Part shown: piece by piece, positions 26,259 to 34,631 of the stretch | How the letters are laid out: every line of letters starts with the position of its first letter | How positions within the stretch are numbered: position 1 is the first letter of the stretch | Source: Streptosporangium carneum | GTDB taxonomy: Bacteria > Actinomycetota > Actinomycetes > Streptosporangiales > Streptosporangiaceae | Length of the DNA: 64,000 bases | Direction: 5' to 3' | Assembly: GCF_027922005.1 (NCBI RefSeq) | Contig: NZ_BSEV01000032.1 | Coordinates: forward strand, 1 to 64,000 | The notes under the pieces: model-generated | What the model was told of the DNA's origin: nothing | The model's database searches: none | The model's input: the letters and a program-made list of their open reading frames with translations, nothing else | Translations under genes and position numbers: made by a program

Positions 26259-26984
26259 TCACACCTGCTCCCTCTCGGCGGGCTCGGCGGGCTCGCCTTC
26301 GTCCGCCAGGGTCTCGATGACCCTGCGGCAGTACTCCGCCAGGTAGTCGCGGAGCACCCGTTCCGCGCCGTCGCCGTCGCCGCGCGCCGCCAACCTCGCC
26401 AGCTCACGGTGGTAACGCAGGCCGTGGGCGACGTGCCGTCCCACCAGGTAGCGGTTGACGACGTTGCGCAGGTCCTCGATGATCTCGACGGCGAACGGGT
26501 TGTCCGCGGCGTCGTAGAGCTCCCGGTAGAAGGCCGTCCGCTGCTCGTGCAGCGTGCCCCTCTCGTGGGGCCCGTCGAGCACCTCGCCCAGCTCGCGCAG
26601 TCGCGCGGCGCGGGCCGAGGTCATCCGCGCGATGGACTTGCGCAGCGCGTGCGCCTCGACCAGCTCCCGCAGCTGGTAGATCTCCCTGACCTGCTCGACG
26701 GTGAGCGTGCGCACCACCGCGCCGCGGTGCGGGTGGAAGGAGACCAGCCCCTCGGATTCGAGCTGCATCAGGGCGGTGCGCACCGGGATGCGGGAGACCC
26801 CGATGCGCTCGGCCAGGTCCTCCTGCCGCAGGTGCTCACCGGGCGCGAGCAGCCCGGTGATGATGCACTCCCGGATCACCGCGTAGGAGAGCTGCCCCGC
26901 GGTACGGGCGCCGCCCGCGGCCCTGCCGACGATGTCGGCGAAGGTGACCTCCTCAGCGGAACCGTGCGTGTGTCCCACCGCCAC
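26259..26984 (-). CDS. GntR family regulator, FadR/FCD type
   Basis: 241 residues. Winged helix at about 30-95 (LSYAVIRECIITGLLAPGEHLRQEDLAERIGVSRIPVRTALMQLESEGLVSFHPHRGAVV) and an all-helical FCD ligand domain (about 105-225) with the metal-binding type residues around YRELYDAADNP and HRELARLA. FCD regulators usually respond to organic acids. It lies 163 bases upstream of the MFS exporter in the same direction, and the two may form a transcription unit or regulator/target pair. About 60 bases downstream of a truncated YceI gene. Confidence 0.9.
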   Translation of the reverse strand: MAVGHTHGSAEEVTFADIVGRAAGGARTAGQLSYAVIRECIITGLLAPGEHLRQEDLAERIGVSRIPVRTALMQLESEGLVSFHPHRGAVVRTLTVEQVREIYQLRELVEAHALRKSIARMTSARAARLRELGEVLDGPHERGTLHEQRTAFYRELYDAADNPFAVEIIEDLRNVVNRYLVGRHVAHGLRYHRELARLAARGDGDGAERVLRDYLAEYCRRVIETLADEGEPAEPAEREQV

Positions 26985-27041
26985 CTCCCCCTCCTGTCCG
27001 CCTTGACCGTCTTTCCCTACTTGATCGGGTCGAAAGCCCCA

Positions 27042-27296
27042 TCACAGCACATGCCTGGCTGTTCCTTCGGGCAGGGCCTCGACGAGGATCTCGATGTCGA
27101 TCCGACTGCCGATGGCGAGACCTCCGGCCTCGAGCGCGCGGTTGAAGGTGACGCCGAAGTCCTCCCTGTTCACCGACCCTGTGGCGCTGAACGCCAGCAG
27201 CGGCACCCCGCCGTCCGAGTGCGTGCCGAGGTAGCGCGCGACCAGCTCGACCGGGCGGGTGATCCCGCGCACGGTGAGCTCGTCCTCGATCGTGAA
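27042..27296 (-). pseudogene. YceI-family remnant, C-terminal half only
   Basis: 84 residues match the second half of the YceI lipocalin-like fold: FTIEDELTVRGITRPVELVA, then LLAFSATGSVNREDFGVTFN and GSRIDIEILVEAL. A complete YceI is about 170-190 residues; the N-terminal half with its conserved W-x-(L/I)-D-P-x-H-S motif is absent in all three minus frames up to the divergent DUF2252 gene. The upstream in-frame sequence is Arg/Gly-rich and does not look coding. I see no start codon with a ribosome site. This is a 5'-truncated gene. Confidence 0.75.
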
Positions 27297-27560
27297 GACG
27301 CCCCTCCCCGGCCCGGCACGGGCCCCCACCCCACCCGTTGAGCGCGCTCCACGGCGCCGGTGCGGCGAGTGGTGACACGAACCCGACCGGCGCCGACGGG
27401 CGGCGCGCACCCGGCGGGCCTCTCGGGTACGGCCGCCGGACGGCCGGTGAGATCGTGGCTGTCCCGTGACGCTCGGAGGCTTGTGAGCGACACCCGCGAT
27501 TGGTACGTTCCAGATCTGTGACGCGTCGCATCTGGCGGAGTTTCCCGCCCTGGCTCTAAC

Positions 27561-28868
27561 GTGCGCATCATGACCACCGATGGGCGCTCGGCGCACATTC
27601 TCGACGTTCTGATCACCGAGTTCGGTGACTCCATCAGGCGTGACCCCGCGGCCTTCCGGCGCAAGTTCCGGAAGATGGCCGCCTCTCCGTTCGCCTTCTA
27701 CCGCGGCAGCGCCAGCCTGTTCTACGCGGACATGACCGGGACGTTCGCCGACGCGGCCTTCCTCGACGACCAGACGCGCCGGGTGTGGATCCACGGCGAC
27801 CTGCACGCCGAGAACTTCGGCACCTACATGAACGCCTCAGGTGTCCTCGTCTTCAACGTCAACGACTTCGACGAGGCCTATGTCGGGCCCTACATCTGGG
27901 ACCTCAAGCGGTTCGTGGCCAGTGTGGCCCTCATCGGCTACGCCAAGGCCCTTTCGGACGAGGTGATCACAGACCTGGTGACCGAGTTCGGCCACGCCTA
28001 CCTCGCCGAGCTGACCGGCATCGCACAGGGCGGGGACGAGGCGATCGGCTCGCTGACGCTGGAGACCACGACCGGCGTGCTGCACCGGGTGCTGCAGGTC
28101 GCCAGGCTGAACACCCGGGTGGCGCTGCTGGACGCCGAGACCACGATCGACAACTTCGACCGCAGGTTCGCCATCATGGAGGGCCGTTACCCGGTCGACG
28201 AGGAGACCCGACACCTGGTCGAGGCGGCCTTCCAGGAGTACCTCACCACGCTTCCCTCGGTCTCCGAGATCGAGCACAGGATCAAGGACTTCGCGCTCCG
28301 CGTGGGGGTCGGCATCGGCTCCGCGGGGCTGCCGTCCTACAACATGCTGCTGGAGGGCCACACCCAGGCCCTGGAGAACGACGTCATCCTCTACATGAAG
28401 CAGGCCCAGGTCCCGGCCGTGGCCCGGCACATCGCCGACGAGAAGGTGCGCGGCTACTTCAAGCACCAGGGGCACCGCACCGCCGAGTCGCAGCGGGCCC
28501 TGCAGGCCTACGCCGACCCCTGGCTCGGCTACACCGAGCTGAACGGCGTCGGCCAGCTCGTCGCCGAGGTCTCCCCCTACTCGGCCGACCTCGACTGGGG
28601 TGACGTCAACGAGCCCGACGAGCTCGCCTCGGTCATCCGCGACCTCGGCCGGGCCGTGGCCCGCATGCACTCGGTCGCGGACGACGAGTCCAGCCACGAC
28701 CTGGTCGACTTCTCGACCGAGGACGCGATCGTGAACGTGATCGGCGGCGACCTCGACGGTTTCACCCGCGTGCTCGTCGAGTTCGCCCATGCCTACGGCG
28801 CGCAGGCCAGGACCGACCACCAGCTGTTCGTCGACCTGTTCCGCAACGGCCGCCTGCCGGGTCTGTGA
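27561..28868 (+). CDS. DUF2252 family protein (kinase-like fold)
   Basis: 435 residues. DUF2252 signatures are clear: RDPAAFRRKFRKMAASPFAFYRGSA at the start, the HGDLHAENFGTY motif (about 74-85), FNVNDFDEAYVGP with paired Asp residues, and the C-terminal Q/D-rich GDLDGFTRVLVEFAHAYGAQARTDH. The HGD-x-x-x-x-N and DFD motifs resemble aminoglycoside-kinase-like phosphotransferases, so a small-molecule or sugar kinase role is often suspected, but no reaction is known. GTG at 27561, with an alternative ATG at 27570; no ribosome site is evident, so the mRNA may be leaderless. Confidence 0.88.
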   Translation: MRIMTTDGRSAHILDVLITEFGDSIRRDPAAFRRKFRKMAASPFAFYRGSASLFYADMTGTFADAAFLDDQTRRVWIHGDLHAENFGTYMNASGVLVFNVNDFDEAYVGPYIWDLKRFVASVALIGYAKALSDEVITDLVTEFGHAYLAELTGIAQGGDEAIGSLTLETTTGVLHRVLQVARLNTRVALLDAETTIDNFDRRFAIMEGRYPVDEETRHLVEAAFQEYLTTLPSVSEIEHRIKDFALRVGVGIGSAGLPSYNMLLEGHTQALENDVILYMKQAQVPAVARHIADEKVRGYFKHQGHRTAESQRALQAYADPWLGYTELNGVGQLVAEVSPYSADLDWGDVNEPDELASVIRDLGRAVARMHSVADDESSHDLVDFSTEDAIVNVIGGDLDGFTRVLVEFAHAYGAQARTDHQLFVDLFRNGRLPGL

Positions 28869-28902
28869 GGGCGCTGCCCGCCCTCTGCCGATGAACAGCT
28901 GA

Positions 28903-28940
28903 GGAGCGCCCGGCCGGTCAGCCCGGCCCGGGCGCCTTCC
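28903..28940. terminator. Hairpin after DUF2252 gene
   Basis: Arms GCGCCCGG (28906-28913) and CCGGGCGC (28928-28935) with additional pairing towards the loop; CCTTCC follows. The flanking genes converge. Confidence 0.55.
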
Positions 28941-28962
28941 GCCTCTTCGCGCGGACTCCGCC

Positions 28963-29148
28963 TCAGGTCTCGGTGGGCTTCTCGTACCCCTCGTCCTGCC
29001 CGTAGACCCGGTCGTCCGGGTCGTCCTCGGGCTGGTTGGCGGGGTCCGTCGCGGACGGGGCGAACTCACCGGCGAAGTCCGGCTCCTCGTGATCCTCCGG
29101 TGCGTCCCTGCGGTCGGCGAGCGGCCTGTCCTCTTCTGGCTGCGACAT
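28963..29148 (-). CDS. Small acidic protein of unknown function
   Basis: 61 residues, strongly acidic (Glu/Asp about one third), no hydrophobic segment, likely disordered. GAAGGGA about 9 bases before the ATG supports translation. It lies just downstream of an ATP-grasp remnant on the same strand. Short acidic proteins next to ATP-grasp enzymes can be peptide substrates (as in graspetides), but this one lacks the repeated Thr/Ser plus Glu/Asp core typical of those, so this idea is weak. I do not recognise a family. Confidence 0.55.
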   Translation of the reverse strand: MSQPEEDRPLADRRDAPEDHEEPDFAGEFAPSATDPANQPEDDPDDRVYGQDEGYEKPTET

Positions 29149-29197
29149 GTGCTGCTTCCCTTCTCGATGCGGGAGTGCCTCCCCGCAACCGGCCCGC

Positions 29198-29760
29198 CTA
29201 CACCTGCCCCTTGGTCGCCGCCCGGACGGCCTCGGCCAGCGCGCGGGCCAGGTTGGCCGCGGCTCCCGGCGCGTGGCGCAGGAACAGGTAGGGCTCGGTC
29301 AGCTCGGCCTCGATGAGAACCGGAGCGCCGTCGGCGAGACGGACCGGGTCGACGCGGGCGTAGAGCGTCTCGGGCAACTCGCCGAGAACCCGCTCGGCGA
29401 GGGCGAACCGGTCGGGTTCGGGGGTGCGGAGCTCGACCGCCCTGGAGCTCTCCGGGTCCAGCGGGTCCACTCCTCCCGCGAGCATCGGGTTGCGCCGTAC
29501 GGCGTGGCTGAACCGGCCGCCGAAGTAGATCAGCGAGGTCTCCCCCTCGGCCTCGACCATGTCCAGGTAGGGCTGGATCATCGCGGTCCTGCCCTCGTCC
29601 GCCAGCCGTGCGGCGTGCGCCATGGCCTTGTCGCGGTCCCCGGTCCTGATCGTGTCCATGGCCCCCGCCGACACCGAGGGCTTCGCCACGTAGTCGTGGA
29701 GGATCGGGAGGTCCGCCGTCTCCCCCGGCGCGACCCAGTAGGTGGGGACGGTCGGCGACT
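29198..29760 (-). pseudogene. ATP-grasp enzyme remnant lacking its N-terminal domain
   Basis: The frame reads SPTVPTYWVAPGE, then YVAKPSVSAGAMDT (the ATP-binding Lys strand of ATP-grasp enzymes), IQPYLDMVEAEGETSLIYFGG, and near the end LIEAELTEPYLFLRHAPGAA (the metal-binding Glu region). This corresponds to the last two thirds of a glutathione-synthetase-like ATP-grasp protein of about 280-300 residues. The first 100 or so residues (N-terminal domain) are missing; upstream in-frame DNA (29760-29820) is unrelated and there is no credible start. A GTG at 29689 could begin a 163-residue product, but it would lack part of the ATP site. A 5' deletion is the simplest reading. Confidence 0.65.
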
Positions 29761-29954
29761 CGAGCGTGGACGCCGGACACCACAGACGCCGGACCCCTCG
29801 GGGCCTCAGGTGCGGTCGACGTCGCCCCTCGAATCCCGGACGCGCCGACGCCGCGCCTCTCGAGTCTCGGACACCGCCGAGCTCGGCCGTCGCCGGATGT
29901 CAGGGCGGGCCTCCGTCAGCCGCCGGGCATCAGATGTGACCGACGTCAGCCGCC

Positions 29955-30998
29955 TCAGACGGGTTCCGCCCCTGCGGCCTCGGCGAGCAGCCCGGCGACC
30001 GCGTCCGCGATCTCGCCGGGCTCCCAGCGCCCCCCTCTGTCGGCCCGGGGGCCGTGCCGCCACCCGTCGGCGAGCGCGATGGTCCCGCCCACGACCTCGA
30101 AGACCCGTCCCGTGACGTGCGCGGAGTCCGCCGAGCCGAGCCAGGCGACCAGCGGCGCCACGTTGGCCGGGTCCATGGCGTCGAACCCGTCCCCGGCCTC
30201 CGCCTTCAGGACGCCGCCCCCCGGACCGGCTCCCGCGACCTCGACCCCGGCCGCGCCCCCGGCTCTCGCGACCGCGCCTTTGGCCCCCGCGGCCCCGGTT
30301 CCGGTCCCGCCCCCGGCTTCCACGATGTCGGCCCCGATCCCGGGACCTGCCTCCGCCCCGCCGGGAACCTCCTCGGTCATCCTGGTGCGTGCGGCCGGGA
30401 CGATCGCGTTCACCGTGACGCCGTAACGGCCGAGCTCGGCCGCGGCCACCCGGGTGAGCGCCACGACGCCCGCCGCGGCGGCGGCGTGGTTGCCCTGGCC
30501 GACGCCGCCGAACAGCCCGGCTCCCGAGGAGGTGTTGATCACCCGGGCGTCCACCGGGGCTCCGGACCTCGAACGTTCGCGCCAGTGGGCCCCCGCGTGC
30601 CGCAGCGGCAGGAAGTGCCCCTTGAGATGGACCCGGATCACCTCGTCCCACTCCTGCTCCGTCATCGAGACCAGCGTCCGGTCCCGGAGGAAGCCCGCGT
30701 TGTTCACCAGCACGTCCAACCGCCCGTACGCGCTCAACGCCGTCTTGACCAGCCGGGCCGCGCCGCCCCAGTCGGCGACGTCGTCACTGTTGGCCACCGC
30801 CTGGCCGCCCAGGGCGCGGATCTCCTCGACCACTTCGAGCGCGGGGGCACCGGTCCGCCCGTTCCCCTCACGCCCGGTGCCGAGATCGTTGACCACGACC
30901 CTGGCTCCCTGCCTGGCGAACTCCAGGGCGTGCTCCCGCCCGATGCCCCGTCCGGCTCCGGTCACGATCACCACGCGCCCGTCGCAGATCCCACCCAT
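29955..30998 (-). CDS. Short-chain dehydrogenase-like protein lacking the catalytic Tyr-Lys pair
   Basis: 347 residues from the ATG at 30998 (GGAAAGGA upstream). Cofactor motif VVIVTGAGRGIGREHALEFA and VLVNNAG are intact, as in multifunctional 3-hydroxyacyl-CoA dehydrogenases of the HSD17B4 type. The active-site helix, normally N-Y-x-x-x-K-x-G, reads GNHAAAAAGVVALTR: both Tyr and Lys are gone. After TRMTEEV, where the substrate loop belongs, about 55 extra residues of Gly, Ala and Val are inserted. The C-terminal beta strand (VTGRVFEVVGGTIALADGW) is normal. It is probably not a working dehydrogenase; a pseudoenzyme or early decay are both possible. Confidence 0.85.
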   Translation of the reverse strand: MGGICDGRVVIVTGAGRGIGREHALEFARQGARVVVNDLGTGREGNGRTGAPALEVVEEIRALGGQAVANSDDVADWGGAARLVKTALSAYGRLDVLVNNAGFLRDRTLVSMTEQEWDEVIRVHLKGHFLPLRHAGAHWRERSRSGAPVDARVINTSSGAGLFGGVGQGNHAAAAAGVVALTRVAAAELGRYGVTVNAIVPAARTRMTEEVPGGAEAGPGIGADIVEAGGGTGTGAAGAKGAVARAGGAAGVEVAGAGPGGGVLKAEAGDGFDAMDPANVAPLVAWLGSADSAHVTGRVFEVVGGTIALADGWRHGPRADRGGRWEPGEIADAVAGLLAEAAGAEPV

Positions 30999-31118
30999 GC
31001 CCAGGTCCTTTCCGCCGTGATCAGGCAGAGTTTCCCCGGAGTTCACGTGTCATGTCCAGATGCGCTCCGCCGCCGCACGGGACCCCGTGGACTTCGGCGC
31101 GTTGGCTATGCTCCCCCC

Positions 31119-31556
31119 ATGTTCCGCGAGGCCCGGACCGGCGACTTCGAGCACATCATCCGCCTCTACCGGCAACTGCAGCCTGACGACCCGGAGCTGA
31201 AGGACGGCTCCGACGCGGTGGTCTTCCAGCGGATTCTGAGATCTCCCGCGCTGCGTCTCTTCGTGCTGGAACTGGACGGGGTCGTCGTCGCGACGTCCTA
31301 CCTCAACGTGATCCCCAACATCACCCGGTCGGCGTCGCCCTACGCCGTCATCGAGAACGTCGTCGTCGAGGAGTCACGGCGGGGCGCCGGGCTGGGCAAG
31401 CAGATCATGGCCGGCACCCTCCAGGCCGCATGGGACGCGGGCTGCTACAAGGCGATGCTGATGACGGGCTCTCGCAGAGCCGCGACCCATGCCTTCTACC
31501 GTGCCTGCGGGTTCTCCGCCGACGCCAAGCAGGCGTACGTGGCCCGGCCGTCCTGA
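31119..31556 (+). CDS. GNAT-family N-acetyltransferase
   Basis: 145 residues forming one complete GNAT domain: MFREARTGDFEHIIRLYRQL, the beta4 strand YAVIENVVVEESRRGAGLGKQIM with the acetyl-CoA loop R-R-G-A-G-L-G, and CYKAMLMTGSRRAATHAFYRACGF. Substrate unknown. A TATGCT box (31107-31112) ends 6 bases before the ATG and no ribosome site is seen, so the mRNA is probably leaderless. It diverges from the dehydrogenase-like gene and converges on nagZ. Confidence 0.88.
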   Translation: MFREARTGDFEHIIRLYRQLQPDDPELKDGSDAVVFQRILRSPALRLFVLELDGVVVATSYLNVIPNITRSASPYAVIENVVVEESRRGAGLGKQIMAGTLQAAWDAGCYKAMLMTGSRRAATHAFYRACGFSADAKQAYVARPS

Positions 31557-31692
31557 CAGCGAGAGGCTCGGCCGCTCGCCCACACCGGCGTCGCTCGCCG
31601 AGTGAGCAGGCGGGGCGCCGTCCGCTCAGAGCGATCGGCCGCGTCAGGGGACCGGTTCCTTGGGCGACGGGCTCTCAGGGATCGTGGACGGG

Positions 31693-31726
31693 ACCCGCCG
31701 CCCGTGAGCGAACACGGGCGGCGGGT
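31693..31726. terminator. Hairpin between GNAT and nagZ genes
   Basis: Perfect 14-base arms ACCCGCCGCCCGTG and CACGGGCGGCGGGT around AGCGAA. It lies 13 bases after nagZ and serves both converging genes. Confidence 0.75.
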
Positions 31727-31739
31727 TCCGTGCCAGATG

Positions 31740-33251
31740 TCAGAGCTGGACGTCTCCGGCCAGGATCTCGGCGGCGGCCTGGCCGCACACCTTGGCCGAC
31801 CCGTGGGTGGCGATGTGGATCGCGCCGAGGTCGGAACGGCCCGGCAGGCCCATCTCGACCACGACGGCGTCGGAGCGGGCCGCCAGGAGGTGCTGCAGCG
31901 CGTCCATCTGCCAGGGGTGGCGGTGGGCGTCGCGGACGACGGCGACCAGCGGACGGTCGGTCGCGGCCGACAGAACGGCCTCGATCGCCCCTCCGGTGGC
32001 GGCCGAGGCGCCCAGCCGCGTCACCGTGGTGCCGGGCAGCAGCTTGCCGAGCGGCTCGCCGACGCCCCACGGCGTGTCCTTCTCGATGGCCAGGTTCATC
32101 TCGGGGGCCAGCTCGACCACGTGGGGCGGGGCGACCAGGGGAAGGGCCGCGGTCGCCGAACGACGGGTGATTCTCAGCGCCCGCCGAGCCGCCTCCAGGC
32201 CGATCGACACCTCTCCCGAGCGCGGAGCCGGCGAGCGACGCCGGCTCGCGGTCGACGCCGCCCAGAGGGACAGGTCGCAGACCCGCTGGGCCGCGTCCGC
32301 CAGCCGCTCCTCGGAGAGCCTGCCCTCGATCACGGCGTCGACGATGGCGTCGCGGACGTCGAGGGCGGTCTGCTCGTCGAAGTTCTGGCCGCCGATGCAG
32401 ATCGCGTCGGCGCCGCCCGCTATGGCCAGCGCCGAGGCGCCGCCGATGCCGTAGGGGCCGGAGACGGCGGTCATCTCGATGCCGTCGGTGATGATGACGC
32501 CCTCGAAGCCCAGCTCGACGCGGAGCAGGTCGTGCAGCACCCGGCCGCTGAGCGTGGCGGGCACGCCGGGGTCCAGCGCGGAGACCAGCAGGTGGCCCGT
32601 CATCACCGTGTGCACGCCTTCGGCGATGGCCGCGCGAAAGGGTCGCAGCGCCACTTCGCGCAGTTCCTCGGCGGTCGCCGGCACCAGCGGGACGCTGTGG
32701 TGGGAGTCGACGGAGGTGTCTCCGTGCCCGGGGAAGTGCTTGGCGCAGGCGGCGACGCCCGCGGACTGCAGGCCGCGGATCCAGGCCGCGGTGTGCCGGG
32801 ACACCAGGTCGGGGTCGGCTCCGAAGGATCGCAGGCCGATGACCGGGTTGTCCGGGTTGGAGTTGACGTCGGCCGAGGGCGCGAAGTTGAGGTTCACCCC
32901 CGCGAGGGCGAGGTCACGACCCAGGTCCGCGGCGATCTCCTCGGTGAGCACGACGTCGTCGACCACGCCGAGGGCGAAGCTGCCGGGGCGGGTGCTCCCG
33001 GCGGCGGCCTCGAGCCGCGTGACCTCCCCCGACTCCTCGTCGATGCCGACGAGGACCTGCGGGTTCTCCGCACGGAGCGTCGCGGTGAGGTCGGCCACCT
33101 GGGACGGGGTCGCGATGTTCCTGGAGAAGAGCACCACACCGGTCAGCCCGTCGCCGAGGCGCCTGCGGATCCAGTCAGGCGGCGACTTGCCCTCGAATCC
33201 CGGGAGAACAACCGTGTCCGCCAGACGAAGCAGCTCTTGGCCGCGCTTCAT
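31740..33251 (-). CDS. nagZ: GH3 beta-N-acetylhexosaminidase (NagZ type)
   Basis: 503 residues from the ATG at 33251, chosen for GGAGGGTGC directly upstream; longer in-frame versions include leader DNA with regulatory palindromes. The NagZ signature KHFPGHGDTSVDSHHS provides the His/Asp acid-base loop, GFEGVIITDGIEM the Asp nucleophile, and GIDEESGEVTRLE the substrate Glu/Arg region. No signal peptide, so it acts on imported GlcNAc oligosaccharides or recycled muropeptides. After about residue 330 a second domain (as in two-domain NagZ) is present. The operator at 33365-33381, shared with the chitinase and chitosanase genes, argues for a role in chitin breakdown. Confidence 0.92.
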   Translation of the reverse strand: MKRGQELLRLADTVVLPGFEGKSPPDWIRRRLGDGLTGVVLFSRNIATPSQVADLTATLRAENPQVLVGIDEESGEVTRLEAAAGSTRPGSFALGVVDDVVLTEEIAADLGRDLALAGVNLNFAPSADVNSNPDNPVIGLRSFGADPDLVSRHTAAWIRGLQSAGVAACAKHFPGHGDTSVDSHHSVPLVPATAEELREVALRPFRAAIAEGVHTVMTGHLLVSALDPGVPATLSGRVLHDLLRVELGFEGVIITDGIEMTAVSGPYGIGGASALAIAGGADAICIGGQNFDEQTALDVRDAIVDAVIEGRLSEERLADAAQRVCDLSLWAASTASRRRSPAPRSGEVSIGLEAARRALRITRRSATAALPLVAPPHVVELAPEMNLAIEKDTPWGVGEPLGKLLPGTTVTRLGASAATGGAIEAVLSAATDRPLVAVVRDAHRHPWQMDALQHLLAARSDAVVVEMGLPGRSDLGAIHIATHGSAKVCGQAAAEILAGDVQL

Positions 33252-33302
33252 GCACCCTCCTCGCCTCACGGCCGGCCGGCATCTCATGCCGAGGACACGC
33301 GG

Positions 33303-33314
33303 ACAACATGTTGT
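33303..33314. promoter_or_regulatory. 12-bp perfect palindrome in the nagZ leader
   Basis: ACAACATGTTGT, about 50 bases before the nagZ start. It may be an operator or part of an mRNA hairpin. Confidence 0.35.
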
Positions 33315-33330
33315 TTTCAGATGCCTCGGG

Positions 33331-33344
33331 AGGAAGCGCTCCCA
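33331..33344. promoter_or_regulatory. CebR/LacI-like operator near nagZ
   Basis: AGGAAGCGCTCCCA; its complement TGGGAGCGCTTCCT matches the Streptomyces CebR box TGGGAGCGCTCCCA at 12 of 14 positions. CebR is a LacI-type repressor of beta-glucoside use. About 80 bases upstream of the nagZ start. Confidence 0.5.
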
Positions 33345-33364
33345 TAGGCTTGGGCGCAAATCTA

Positions 33365-33381
33365 ATAGGAAACTTTCTTTA
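33365..33381 (-). promoter_or_regulatory. Variant of the chitin/chitosan operator upstream of nagZ
   Basis: Core AGGAAACTTTC is identical to the chitosanase site; the outer bases on each side deviate from the perfect palindrome. It lies 114 bases before the nagZ start, so nagZ would have a leader of around 100 bases. Confidence 0.6.
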
Positions 33382-33932
33382 TCGCTAGGGGTCTGACCAT
33401 GGGCCTTTCACCCAGAGTCTGCACTCTGGAGTGGCAGGTGGGGTCCAGGAACGCTCCAGCGATGCCAGGGGAACGGTCATCGGAGGCCCCGGGACGCGCC
33501 GGGTGCGTCACCGCGACCGGCGTCCCAGCGAAACCAATCATGAGATGTGAGAGATCGATGCCGGATCCGTCACGAGGCGACGACGCCCAGGCGCGCGCTT
33601 CAGACAGACCCTAGGGCATGTCCAGAGAGGTGATGTTTGTGAGTTTTGTCAGTAAGAGGAGTAATTTAGCGCCATTTTGCGGAGAACCGGAACCCGTTCC
33701 AGGGGCGAGTTCCTCCGCCGCTCCGGCCTCGTCCCCGCCGCCGGCGCGGCGGCGAGGTTCCCTCCGCCCCCGCGCCACCCGCCCCGCCCTCCCCGGACGC
33801 CCCCGACCGTCCCGGCCGGCGTCCAGGCGGAGCCCGGTCGCCTCCGGATGGACCGAACAAGTGATCGGTGACACCCAGGGCCCGGATGAGCTGGCGCGTT
33901 CCCATGAACAAGCGATTGCGCAAAGGTTCATA
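33382..33932. other. Long gap before the TetR gene, no supported gene
   Basis: The sequence includes a 71-codon open frame (33399-33614) without a ribosome site or domain and a GC-poorer patch near 33627-33685. The TetR frame is open upstream to 33618, but this extension is Pro/Arg/Ser-rich and unlike coding sequence. Near the end, AACAAGCGATTGC (33907-33919) resembles the operator in the acyl-CoA dehydrogenase promoter. Confidence 0.5.
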
Positions 33933-34631
33933 ATGAAAGGCGTGAACACGCGAAGGAACTCCGGCGGCGCGGCCACCACCTCCGTCAGGCGCCAGGGCAC
34001 GACGAAGCGCGCGCCGTCATCCGGCTCCGCCTCGGAGCGCCGCGACTACCTCGTCAAGCTCGCCGCCGAGCTCTTCGCCCGCAAGGGCTTCCAGGCGACC
34101 ACCGTCCGCGAGATCGCGGAGGAGGCGGGCATCCTCTCCGGAAGCCTGTACCACCACTTCGACTCCAAGGAGACGATCGTCGACGAGGTGCTGACCACCT
34201 TCCTCGACGACCTCGTCGGCCGCTACCGCACAGCCCTGGAGCAGGGGGGCGAACCACGCGAGATCCTCTCGCAGATGGTCCGCATCGGCTTCGACACCCT
34301 TGAGCCGCACCGCGCGGCGATCACCGTCATGCAGAACGACTGGAACTACCTGCGCTCCCTGCCCGGCGACCGCTTCGACTATCTCGTCAGGGTCGAGGAC
34401 GAGGTCGAGGGCATGTGGGTCGAGCAGATCAAGCGGGGCCAGGCCGTCGGCCAGGTCCGCGCCGACGTGGATCCCAAGCTCACCTACCGCATGATCCGTG
34501 ACAGCATCTGGGTCACGGTCCGCTGGTTCAGGACCGGCGGCCGGCTGAACACCGCGAACCTCGCCGAGCACTACATCACGACCCTGTTCGACGGCCTGGC
34601 CACCGGCGATCGGAGCAGCCAGCAGGCATGA
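33933..34631 (+). CDS. TetR family regulator (KstR2-like)
   Basis: 232 residues from the ATG at 33933 (AAAGG 6 bases upstream). A basic N-terminal tail is followed by the TetR helix-turn-helix: AAELFARKGFQATTVREIAEEAGILSGSLYHHFDSKETIVDEVL. The SGSLYHHF-SKE form is shared with KstR2-type repressors of steroid and fatty-acid breakdown. The C-terminal ligand domain has WVEQIKRGQAVGQVRADVDPKLTYRMI and a Trp-rich helix. Its stop overlaps the next gene (ATGA). A possible own operator lies at 33907-33919. Link to the acyl-CoA dehydrogenase at 7144 is suggested only by operator similarity. Confidence 0.9.
   Translation: MKGVNTRRNSGGAATTSVRRQGTTKRAPSSGSASERRDYLVKLAAELFARKGFQATTVREIAEEAGILSGSLYHHFDSKETIVDEVLTTFLDDLVGRYRTALEQGGEPREILSQMVRIGFDTLEPHRAAITVMQNDWNYLRSLPGDRFDYLVRVEDEVEGMWVEQIKRGQAVGQVRADVDPKLTYRMIRDSIWVTVRWFRTGGRLNTANLAEHYITTLFDGLATGDRSSQQA

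Noticed and set aside
28963-29760. Graspetide-like (ATP-grasp plus acidic precursor) locus
   Set aside because: The ATP-grasp gene lacks its N-terminal domain and the acidic protein has no repeated Thr/Ser-acid core motif.
33399-33614. 71-codon plus-strand frame after the nagZ operator
   Set aside because: No ribosome site, no domain, irregular composition.
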